Shown here in pieces: positions 1 through 5,350 of a stretch of DNA of 5,350 bases (positions are counted from its first letter, which is position 1; every line of letters begins with the position of its first letter). This DNA comes from Clostridiales bacterium. Lineage in GTDB: Bacteria; Bacillota; Clostridia; Peptostreptococcales; BM714. Below the pieces are notes generated by a model, which was not told where the DNA came from, made no database searches, and saw only the letters and a list, made by a program, of their open reading frames with translations. The position numbers and the translations under genes were made by a program. Location of the stretch: NCBI GenBank assembly GCA_002869095.1, contig PKTO01000185.1:1-5350 (forward strand), given 5' to 3'.

Positions 1-1647
1 ACCAAAGGGGTGAAATCGTTCGAAGAATGTACAGAAAAGGCTGTTGGCAAAAGGCCGGAACGAAAAGAAAATTTCATGTCCGCTTCAGGGGATGAAGTAG
101 GGAGACTGTATTCTCCTGTGGATGTAGAAGATGTTGACTATATGGAAGAAATAGGTTTCCCGGGGCAATATCCGTATACAAGGGGAGTCCAACCGACAAT
201 GTACAGAGGCCGATTGTGGACGATGAGAATGTATGCAGGTTTTGCCACGGCCGACAACTCCAACGAAAGATACAAACTGCTTTTGGCACAGGGCGGAAGC
301 GGACTTTCGGTGGCTTTCTACCTTCCGACCCAAATAGGTTACGATTCGGACCATTCGCTTGCTGAAGGCGAAGTGGGCAAAGTCGGTGTTGCAATCGATT
401 CGCTCAAGGACATGGAAATACTGTTTGGAGGAATACCGCTTGACAAAGTAAGCACATCGATGACAATCAACGCTCCGGCGTCGGTACTCTTGGCCATGTA
501 CATAGCTGTTGCCGAGAAGCAGGGCGTATCGATGGACAAGCTGAGGGGAACGATACAGAACGACATATTGAAGGAGTATATTGCAAGAGGGACATATATA
601 TTCCCGACCGAGCCTTCAATGAGGCTTATAACAAACATATTCGAGTACTGCTCGGTTAATGTGCCGCAATGGAATACAATAAGCATATCGGGATACCACA
701 TAAGGGAGGCCGGTTCGACAGCCGCACAGGAAGTCGGATTCACATTGGCCGATGGGATTGCCTATGTCGAGGCGGCAATAGCTGCAGGTTTGGATGTCGA
801 CTCATTTGCACCCAGACTTTCGTTCTTCTTCAATTCACATAACGACTTGCTTGAGGAAGTATCCAAGTTCAGAGCCGCAAGAAGGCTTTGGGCAAGAATA
901 ATGAAGGAAAGATTCAATGCCAAGAATCCCAAGTCAATGATGCTCAAGTTCCATACGCAAACCGGAGGATCGACACTTACTGCCCAGCAGCCGGACAACA
1001 ACATTGTGCGTGTGGCAATCCAAACATTGGCGGCGGTTCTCGGGGGCACGCAATCCCTCCACACCAATTCAAGGGACGAGGCTCTTGCTCTTCCGACAGA
1101 AGATTCAGTCAGGATAGCGCTGAGGACCCAACAGATTGTTGCCCATGAAAGCGGAGTCACAAACACAATAGATCCTCTTGCCGGCTCATATTTCATTGAA
1201 AGCAAGACTAAGGACATCGAGGATCAGGCCTACGCTTATATCAAAAAGATCGATGAGCTGGGAGGAGCGCCAAAAGCAATCGACAATGGATATATACAGC
1301 AGGAAATAATGGACGCCGCCTACAGATGCCAAAAGGACATAGAGACAGAAAGAGCTGTTGTGGTAGGAGTCAACAAATTCATTGTTGACGAAGAGCCTCC
1401 CAAGGATCTTTTAAGAGTGGACATGTCTGTCGGAGAAGGCCAAAAGAAAAAACTCAAGGAGCTTAAAGCGGAGAGGGACAACGATGCTGTTGAAGCCAAG
1501 CTCAAGGCCCTTAAACAAGCATGCGAAGGCGACGACAATGTAATGCCTTTCATTTTGGAAGCGGTAAAGGTTTATGCGACGCTTGGTGAAATCTGTGGAG
1601 TAATGCGGGAAGTTTTCGGCGAATACCAACAGTCGGTTCGAATATAG
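1..1647 (+). CDS. mcmA: Methylmalonyl-CoA mutase, large (catalytic) subunit, 5' partial
   Basis: Catalytic TIM-barrel subunit of AdoCbl-dependent methylmalonyl-CoA mutase, which interconverts succinyl-CoA and (R)-methylmalonyl-CoA in the cytoplasm. The frame is open to base 1. A GTG at 10 has a purine run directly against it with no spacer, and the start of the protein aligns inside the family's usual N-terminal arm, so the true start probably lies just upstream of the window. Counting from the GTG (545 residues), the substrate-binding segment [15 protein letters not shown] is at about 56-70, Tyr75 matches the catalytic Tyr89 of the Propionibacterium enzyme, and Gln183, Arg193 and His230 match Gln197, Arg207 and His244. 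Tyr75 plus Arg193 points to methylmalonyl-CoA mutase rather than isobutyryl- or 2-hydroxyisobutyryl-CoA mutase. There is no B12 domain; the next gene supplies it. Oddities are FYLPTQ where the family has FDLPTQ or similar (Tyr104), Met74 for the usual Gln, and Gly140 for the usual Asp. Identification is secure; exact substrate preference is inferred. Confidence 0.95.
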   Translation, partial: TKGVKSFEECTEKAVGKRPERKENFMSASGDEVGRLYSPVDVEDVDYMEEIGFPGQYPYTRGVQPTMYRGRLWTMRMYAGFATADNSNERYKLLLAQGGSGLSVAFYLPTQIGYDSDHSLAEGEVGKVGVAIDSLKDMEILFGGIPLDKVSTSMTINAPASVLLAMYIAVAEKQGVSMDKLRGTIQNDILKEYIARGTYIFPTEPSMRLITNIFEYCSVNVPQWNTISISGYHIREAGSTAAQEVGFTLADGIAYVEAAIAAGLDVDSFAPRLSFFFNSHNDLLEEVSKFRAARRLWARIMKERFNAKNPKSMMLKFHTQTGGSTLTAQQPDNNIVRVAIQTLAAVLGGTQSLHTNSRDEALALPTEDSVRIALRTQQIVAHESGVTNTIDPLAGSYFIESKTKDIEDQAYAYIKKIDELGGAPKAIDNGYIQQEIMDAAYRCQKDIETERAVVVGVNKFIVDEEPPKDLLRVDMSVGEGQKKKLKELKAERDNDAVEAKLKALKQACEGDDNVMPFILEAVKVYATLGEICGVMREVFGEYQQSVRI

Positions 1648-1667
1648 GAAACGGGAGGACGATTAAA

Positions 1668-2066
1668 ATGGAAAGAACCATTAGAGTATTAGTGGCAAAA
1701 CCCGGGCTTGACGGACATGACAGGGGAGCGAAAGTCATTGCCAGAGCTTTGAGAGACGCGGGCATGGAAGTAATTTATACAGGACTCAGGCAAACGCCTC
1801 AGCAAATAGTGAATGCGGCAATTCAAGAAGATGTCGACTGTGTTGCAATGAGCATTTTGTCTGGAGCGCACAATACCTTGCTTCCAAAGGTTGTGGATTT
1901 GCTCAGGGAAGAGGATGCATCGGACATACTTGTTGTAGGGGGCGGAGTAATCCCGGGAGAAGACATACCTTTTCTCAAGGAAAAAGGCATTTCTGAAATA
2001 TTCACGCCGGGGACTCCCACGGATACAACTATTGAATATATAAGGAACAATATAAAAAGAAGATAA
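1668..2066 (+). CDS. mcmB: Methylmalonyl-CoA mutase, small B12-binding subunit
   Basis: A 132-residue stand-alone cobalamin-binding subunit that pairs with the preceding large subunit to form the active mutase. It is one Rossmann-like B12 domain. The DxHxxG motif is Asp15, His17 and Gly20, with His17 the expected lower axial ligand to cobalt (His610 in the Propionibacterium enzyme). Lys11, six residues before it, matches Lys604. The second B12 contact, SxL, is at 62-64 (MSILSGAH), and the third, VVGGGVIP, is at 89-96. The length fits the family's separate small subunits. The ATG at 1668 follows a GGGAGG ribosome site at 1653-1658 with a 9-base spacer, and the gene begins only 20 bases after the large subunit's stop, so the two are almost certainly cotranscribed. 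A split mutase is typical of archaea and many Firmicutes, whereas human and Propionibacterium catalytic chains carry both domains. Confidence 0.95.
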   Translation: MERTIRVLVAKPGLDGHDRGAKVIARALRDAGMEVIYTGLRQTPQQIVNAAIQEDVDCVAMSILSGAHNTLLPKVVDLLREEDASDILVVGGGVIPGEDIPFLKEKGISEIFTPGTPTDTTIEYIRNNIKRR

Positions 2067-2110
2067 CAAACAAGCATTGGCCGCAGAAGCGGCCAATGAG
2101 ACTGTTTGTT
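2065..2110 (+). terminator. Nested hairpin between mcmB and meaB, terminator- or attenuator-like
   Basis: A perfect 10-bp GC-rich stem (cattggccgc at 2075-2084 with gcggccaatg at 2089-2098) closes a four-base AGAA loop. Around it lies a second perfect 8-bp arm (aacaaaca at 2065-2072 with tgtttgtt at 2103-2110), separated by a small 2/4-base internal loop. The A-rich 5' flank and T-rich 3' flank resemble a rho-independent terminator, but the T tract is interrupted by G, so termination is probably partial. The 5' arm overlaps the last bases of the mcmB stop codon. Inference: it lowers transcription into meaB or protects the 3' end of the mcmAB message. Structure is certain; function is not. Confidence 0.65.
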
Positions 2111-2137
2111 GGATTTGCGAAAAAAATGCGTGAATCG

Positions 2138-2145
2138 GGCGGTGA
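2138..2145 (+). promoter_or_regulatory. Ribosome binding site deciding the meaB start
   Basis: The sequence ggcggtga differs by one base from the consensus GGAGGTGA and ends 4 bases before the ATG at 2150. The two in-frame ATGs upstream, at 2096 and 2126, have no comparable site. This one fixes 2150 as the likely start. Confidence 0.65.
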
Positions 2146-2149
2146 ATCA

Positions 2150-3079
2150 ATGGAAATACGTGAAAGATTGTTAAAAGGAGATAAACGGGCTGCGGCGAGG
2201 CTTATAACAATGATTGAAAACAATGAAGCTGAAGCCGTTGAAATACTGAAGGACATGTACGGTCACACGGGAAAGGCATACGTGATAGGAATCACTGGTC
2301 CCCCAGGTGCGGGTAAAAGCACACTTACCGACAAGCTCGTAAAACATTTGAGAAAACAGAACAAAAAAATAGCAATAATAGCAGTCGACCCCACCAGTCC
2401 TTTTACAGGTGGCGCAATACTTGGAGACCGGGTTCGAATGGGAGACCTCAATACAGATCCCGGTGTATTCATCAGAAGCATGGGTGCGCGTGGACGGCTG
2501 GGAGGATTGTCCGAAGCGACAAGGGCGGCAGTCAAAGTGCTGGATGTCTATGGGGCGGACTACATATTCATCGAAACAGTTGGAGTAGGCCAATCCGAGA
2601 TTGACATAGTCAAGACTTGCGACACGACACTCATGGTTATGGTTCCGGGACTGGGAGACGACATACAGACCATAAAAGCCGGCATAATGGAAATAGGAGA
2701 TGTTTTTGCCGTAAACAAAGCGGACAGGGACGGCGCAAGGAGAACAATCACTGAAATCAACATGATGCTCGACTTCAACGGAGGCAATTGGAGACCGCCG
2801 GTGATTCCGGCAGTTGCAATAAACAATGAAGGCATTGACGATATTCTCGAAGGAATAAAGAATCATATGGACCATATGAAAGAAACAGGCGAATTCAACA
2901 AAAGAAGAATCGCCAACTGCAAGTTCGAAATAATTGATTTGGTCAGGCAGCGCCTGATGAATACATTGCTGGACAAATCGAAAAGGGAAAAGAGAATCAA
3001 CGAATTGTCCGGAATGGTTGCGTCGCGGGAAATGGATCCCTATACGGCGCAAGAAACGATTTTCAATGATATAAAATGA
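2150..3079 (+). CDS. meaB: MeaB-type GTPase, methylmalonyl-CoA mutase chaperone
   Basis: A G3E-family P-loop GTPase (ArgK/MeaB group; human counterpart MMAA) that binds the mutase, gates AdoCbl delivery and removes damaged cofactor using GTP hydrolysis. The product is 309 residues, matching the family. Walker A GPPGAGKST is at 50-58, the switch I region DPTSPFTGGAILGDRVRM at 80-97, FIRSMGARGRLGG at 107-119, ETVGVGQSE (switch II) at 142-150, and NKAD for guanine specificity at 189-192. The helical C-terminal part should form the dimer arm. The start at ATG 2150 is preferred over ATG 2096 because it has a ribosome site and begins with a typical family N-terminus (MEIRERLLKGDKRA). The extra 18 residues from 2096 would be encoded partly by a hairpin arm. 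Position beside the mutase genes fits its role. Older annotations as a lysine/arginine transport ATPase are misnomers for this family. Confidence 0.93.
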   Translation: MEIRERLLKGDKRAAARLITMIENNEAEAVEILKDMYGHTGKAYVIGITGPPGAGKSTLTDKLVKHLRKQNKKIAIIAVDPTSPFTGGAILGDRVRMGDLNTDPGVFIRSMGARGRLGGLSEATRAAVKVLDVYGADYIFIETVGVGQSEIDIVKTCDTTLMVMVPGLGDDIQTIKAGIMEIGDVFAVNKADRDGARRTITEINMMLDFNGGNWRPPVIPAVAINNEGIDDILEGIKNHMDHMKETGEFNKRRIANCKFEIIDLVRQRLMNTLLDKSKREKRINELSGMVASREMDPYTAQETIFNDIK

Positions 3080-3104
3080 TATTGTGTAAAGTTGTGTCAT
3101 AAGG

Positions 3105-3125
3105 GTTTTGCCGAAGATGCAAAAC
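3105..3125 (+). other. Small hairpin upstream of the epimerase gene
   Basis: A perfect 7-bp inverted repeat (gttttgc at 3105-3111 with gcaaaac at 3119-3125) with a 7-base loop lies in the 69-base gap between meaB and mce, ending 12 bases before the epimerase ribosome site. No T tract follows, so it is not a convincing terminator. It might act as an RNA processing or stability element, or be chance. Confidence 0.3.
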
Positions 3126-3137
3126 GACAATTCAAAA

Positions 3138-3143
3138 AGGAGG
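3138..3143 (+). promoter_or_regulatory. Ribosome binding site deciding the epimerase start
   Basis: A perfect aggagg lies 5 bases before the ATG at 3149. An in-frame TTG at 3092 would add 19 residues that do not resemble the family N-terminus, so the ATG is the start. Confidence 0.85.
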
Positions 3144-3148
3144 AAAAA

Positions 3149-3547
3149 ATGAAAGCTCTTAAAATAGATCATATAGGAATAGCGGTCAAGGATTTGGAAA
3201 AGGCTTTGGAATTTTATGAGGCTCTTGGAATGAAAGCCGACGGAACGGAAGTTGTTGAAGAGCAGAAGGTTAAGGTTGCATTTCTTCCAACCGGGGATTC
3301 TGAAATAGAACTTCTTGAATCAACTTCAGAAGACGGACCGATTGCAAGGCATATTGAAAAAAAGGGGGAAGGCATTCAGCATTTGGCTCTCAGAGTGGAA
3401 AATATTGAAGAGGCAATAGCCGACCTTATGGAAAAAGGTGTTCGAATGATAGACCAAAAGCCAAGATATGGCGCAGGCGGGGCCAAAATAGCTTTTGTTC
3501 ATCCTAAAAGTACAAACGGAATACTGCTTGAGCTTACGGAAAGGTAA
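3149..3547 (+). CDS. mce: Methylmalonyl-CoA epimerase
   Basis: A 132-residue metal-dependent enzyme of the vicinal-oxygen-chelate (glyoxalase) superfamily that interconverts (R)- and (S)-methylmalonyl-CoA, linking the mutase product to the biotin-dependent carboxyltransferase encoded next. Two beta-alpha-beta-beta-beta halves are visible: [18 protein letters not shown] at about 7-24 and [15 protein letters not shown] at 76-90. Expected metal ligands are His8, His78 and Glu128 (LLELT), with a fourth probably from the IELLE strand (53-57). The family signature [17 protein letters not shown] at 105-121 is intact. The position of the extra catalytic Glu in actinobacterial enzymes appears as Val43, which by memory also holds for the human and many Firmicutes forms. 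The ATG at 3149 has an ideal ribosome site. Base composition is visibly more AT-rich than in mmdA downstream. The stop is 32 bases before mmdA. Confidence 0.94.
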   Translation: MKALKIDHIGIAVKDLEKALEFYEALGMKADGTEVVEEQKVKVAFLPTGDSEIELLESTSEDGPIARHIEKKGEGIQHLALRVENIEEAIADLMEKGVRMIDQKPRYGAGGAKIAFVHPKSTNGILLELTER

Positions 3548-3579
3548 ATCTAGGCACATAATCAATAGGAGGGGCAGGA

Positions 3580-5127
3580 ATGGCAATAAACAAATTGGAG
3601 CAACTGAGAGAGAACAAAAAGAAAGTGATGCTCGGAGGCGGAGTAAAGCGCATCGAGAAGCAGCACAAGAGCGGCAAATTGACAGCGCGCGAGCGAATAG
3701 GGCTTCTGTTCGACGAAGGAAGCTTCGTGGAGCTTGACGCATTCATGAAGCACCGCTGCACCAACTTCGGGATGGAGGAAATAGACACGCCCGGAGAAGG
3801 AGTTGTTACAGGTTACGGAAAAGTTGACGGAAGACTGGTATACGCATTCTCGCAGGACTTCACAGTAATAGGCGGATCGCTTGGAGAAATGCACGCGGCC
3901 AAAATAGTGAAAGTGCTCGACAACGCCCTCAAAGTGGGAGCGCCCGTAGTTGGCATAAACGATTCTGGAGGCGCCAGGATACAGGAAGCAGTCGACGCGC
4001 TTCGCGGATACGGTGACATATTCTTCAAAAACACAGTGGCTTCTGGAGTAATCCCTCAGATATCCGCCATAATGGGACCTTGCGCGGGAGGCGCGGTATA
4101 CTCTCCGGCAATAATGGACTTCATATTCATGGTCGAGGAATCATCCAAAATGTTCATAACAGGACCGCAGGTAATAAAGGCAGTCACAGGCGAAAGCGTA
4201 ACAGCCGAAGCCCTTGGGGGAGCGACAACCCACAACACAAAAAGCGGAGTCGCCCAGTTCAAGGCGCCTACAGACGAAGAGTGCATAGAAGAGATAAGGA
4301 GACTGCTCTCATTCCTTCCGTCAAACAACATGGAAGAGGCTCCGTTTGTTGAGACGCAGGACGACCTCAACAGGCTCGTGCCGGCTCTAGACACAATAAT
4401 TCCCGACAACCCCAACAAGCCATACGACATGTACGAAATAATAGCGGACATAGTCGACGACGGGAACTACATGGAATACCAAAAGCATTTCGCAAAGAAC
4501 ATGGTCACATGCTTTGCCAGAATAAACGGACAGAGCGTAGGAATAATAGCCAACCAGCCCAAAGTGCTTGCAGGATGCCTTGACATAGACGCATCGGACA
4601 AGGCGGCAAGGTTCATAAGGACATGCGACGCGTTCAACATACCGCTTCTCACACTTGTAGACACACCTGGATTCCTTCCGGGAACAGGGCAGGAGTTTGG
4701 AGGAATAATACGCCACGGAGCCAAGCTTCTTTATGCATACTCTGAAGCCACAGTTCCCATGGTAACCCTGGTAGTCAGGAAATCCTACGGAGGAGCGTAT
4801 CTGGCGATGGCGTCCAAGCACCTGGGAGCGGATCTAGTGCTTGCGTGGCCCAGCGCCCAGATAGCAGTAATGGGTTCGCAGGGGGCGGCAAACATAATAT
4901 TCAGAAAAGAAATAGAAGCTTCAGACGACCCCATAGAGGCGAGAGCCCAAAAGATGGCGGAATACGACGCCGAATTCGCAACACCCTACAAAGCGGCCGA
5001 GAGAGGCTACATTGACGACGTAATAGAGCCGTCTGCAAGCAGGCCCAGAATAGCCGACGCATTCGACATGCTCTCATCCAAGAGAGAAGTAAGGCCGGCC
5101 AAAAAGCACGGAAACATACCGCTGTAA
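3580..5127 (+). CDS. mmdA: Methylmalonyl-CoA decarboxylase alpha subunit (biotin-dependent carboxyltransferase)
   Basis: Carboxyltransferase that moves the carboxyl group of (S)-methylmalonyl-CoA to biotin on a partner carrier protein, releasing propionyl-CoA. In the decarboxylase complex, membrane beta subunits then decarboxylate carboxybiotin and pump Na+ outward. The 515 residues match the family and show two crotonase-fold halves. The N-terminal half has INDSGGARIQE at 126-136 and the oxyanion-hole region GPCAGGAVYSPA at 166-177. The C-terminal half has DTPGFLPGTGQE at 361-372 and VRKSYGGAYLAM at 399-410. The C-terminus PAKKHGNIPL is typical of MmdA/PccB proteins. No signal peptide or membrane segment is apparent. 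An AGGAGGGG site at 3567-3574 lies 5 bases before the ATG. Codon use is strongly biased: about 36 of 40 Ile codons are ATA. Propionyl-CoA carboxylase beta or transcarboxylase 12S subunit are alternatives, since the same fold serves all three and no carrier or membrane subunit is in view. Confidence 0.92.
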   Translation: MAINKLEQLRENKKKVMLGGGVKRIEKQHKSGKLTARERIGLLFDEGSFVELDAFMKHRCTNFGMEEIDTPGEGVVTGYGKVDGRLVYAFSQDFTVIGGSLGEMHAAKIVKVLDNALKVGAPVVGINDSGGARIQEAVDALRGYGDIFFKNTVASGVIPQISAIMGPCAGGAVYSPAIMDFIFMVEESSKMFITGPQVIKAVTGESVTAEALGGATTHNTKSGVAQFKAPTDEECIEEIRRLLSFLPSNNMEEAPFVETQDDLNRLVPALDTIIPDNPNKPYDMYEIIADIVDDGNYMEYQKHFAKNMVTCFARINGQSVGIIANQPKVLAGCLDIDASDKAARFIRTCDAFNIPLLTLVDTPGFLPGTGQEFGGIIRHGAKLLYAYSEATVPMVTLVVRKSYGGAYLAMASKHLGADLVLAWPSAQIAVMGSQGAANIIFRKEIEASDDPIEARAQKMAEYDAEFATPYKAAERGYIDDVIEPSASRPRIADAFDMLSSKREVRPAKKHGNIPL

Positions 5128-5130
5128 GAA

Positions 5131-5214
5131 CAGATAACAAATATCAGATGACAGATATCAGGTATCAGATATCAGATAAGAGATAACAGAAAAGACAAAA
5201 GACAAAAGATAAGG
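5131..5214 (+). repeat. Heptamer repeat array A (consensus cagataa/cagatat)
   Basis: Twelve consecutive 7-base units in unbroken register begin 3 bases after the mmdA stop: cagataa, caaatat, cagatga, cagatat, caggtat, cagatat, cagataa, gagataa, cagaaaa, gacaaaa, gacaaaa, gataagg. The units drift from CAGATAW to A-rich variants. Seven is not a multiple of three, so stop codons recur in several frames and no protein is likely. Degenerate heptamer arrays are known in other bacteria, notably the STRR repeats of cyanobacteria, but I cannot assign this one to a described family. Confidence 0.85.
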
Positions 5215-5229
5215 AAAACAGAAAAAAGA

Positions 5230-5277
5230 ACAAAAACAGAGATCGTCTCAGGCTTTTGTCGTTTGTACTTGTATTTA
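5230..5277 (+). terminator. Possible weak terminator after mmdA
   Basis: The spacer between the two repeat arrays holds a short nested inverted repeat: gaga at 5239-5242 with tctc at 5246-5249, enclosed by acaaaa at 5230-5235 with ttttgt at 5254-5259. A T-rich run extends to about 5277. The stems are short and broken by an internal loop, so this is only a candidate for the end of the operon transcript. Confidence 0.25.
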
Positions 5278-5350
5278 CTGACAACTGACATATGACAACT
5301 GACATCTAATAACAGATAACAGATAACAGAAAAGACAAAAGATAAGGAAA
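5278..5350 (+). repeat. Heptamer repeat array B, continuing past the right edge
   Basis: Ten complete 7-base units in register: ctgacaa, ctgacat, atgacaa, ctgacat, ctaataa, cagataa, cagataa, cagaaaa, gacaaaa, gataagg, then aaa at the window edge. The last five units repeat the end of array A: 5313-5340 matches 5173-5200 at 27 of 28 bases, after which array A has one extra gacaaaa unit before both continue gataaggaaa. The array may continue beyond the window. No coding potential is seen. Confidence 0.85.

Noticed and set aside
10..12. GTG as the true start of the mutase large subunit
   Set aside because: The purine run abuts the GTG with no spacer, the frame is open to base 1, and family proteins have roughly 10-20 more N-terminal residues, so the gene most likely begins outside the window.
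10..1647. 2-hydroxyisobutyryl- or isobutyryl-CoA mutase large subunit, suggested by the split architecture
   Set aside because: The positions equivalent to Tyr89 and Arg207 are Tyr75 and Arg193, the methylmalonyl-CoA mutase pair; the alternatives carry Ile or Phe and Gln. The epimerase and MmdA neighbours agree.
2099..2149. Internal promoter for meaB
   Set aside because: No convincing -35/-10 pair with suitable spacing is visible between the hairpin and the start codon.
3092..3148. TTG start giving a longer epimerase
   Set aside because: No ribosome site precedes it and the extra residues do not match the family; the ATG at 3149 has an ideal AGGAGG site.
2171..3172. Long minus-strand open frame (333 codons) opposite meaB
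   Set aside because: It mirrors a secure MeaB gene with intact GTPase motifs; its translation is rich in Cys, His, Tyr and Phe with no recognisable domain, as expected of a shadow frame.
5131..5350. CRISPR array
   Set aside because: The units are 7 bases long, contiguous and degenerate, with no 25-40 base direct repeats separated by unique spacers and no cas genes in view.

Overview
The window carries one co-directional (+) gene cluster for interconverting succinyl-CoA, the methylmalonyl-CoA epimers and propionyl-CoA. The genes, in order, are: methylmalonyl-CoA mutase large (catalytic) subunit, entering from the left edge; mutase small B12-binding subunit; the mutase-chaperone GTPase MeaB; methylmalonyl-CoA epimerase; and the carboxyltransferase (alpha) subunit of methylmalonyl-CoA decarboxylase or a related acyl-CoA carboxylase. 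After the last gene come about 220 bases of non-coding, A-rich, repetitive DNA running to the right edge.

The organism is most likely an anaerobic, amino-acid- or acid-fermenting member of Clostridia (Firmicutes). This is inferred from strong AGGAGG-type ribosome sites, heavy use of ATA (Ile) and AGA/AGG (Arg), the split two-subunit mutase, and a biotin-dependent decarboxylase-type alpha subunit next to mutase and epimerase. Species cannot be named from this sequence.

Layout: 1-1647 mutase large subunit (5' end outside the window); 1668-2066 B12 subunit; 2065-2110 a strong nested hairpin, terminator- or attenuator-like, between mutase and meaB; 2150-3079 meaB; 3105-3125 a small hairpin; 3149-3547 epimerase; 3580-5127 decarboxylase alpha; 5128-5350 two arrays of a degenerate 7-base repeat flanking a T-rich, possibly terminating segment.

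Together the enzymes would work as follows. The AdoCbl-dependent mutase turns succinyl-CoA into (R)-methylmalonyl-CoA, with MeaB guarding cofactor loading. The epimerase gives the (S)-epimer, and the carboxyltransferase moves the carboxyl group to biotin, releasing propionyl-CoA. In a decarboxylase complex this step drives Na+ export. The reverse direction, propionate use, is also possible. Genes for the biotin carrier and the membrane subunits are not in the window.

The coding part is an ordinary, well-understood pathway cluster. The points that merit a second look are substitutions at usually invariant positions of the mutase large subunit, the hairpin between mutase and meaB (its 3' arm supplies a misleading upstream meaB start), and the heptamer repeat arrays at the 3' end. 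I found no evidence for an undescribed multi-gene system.
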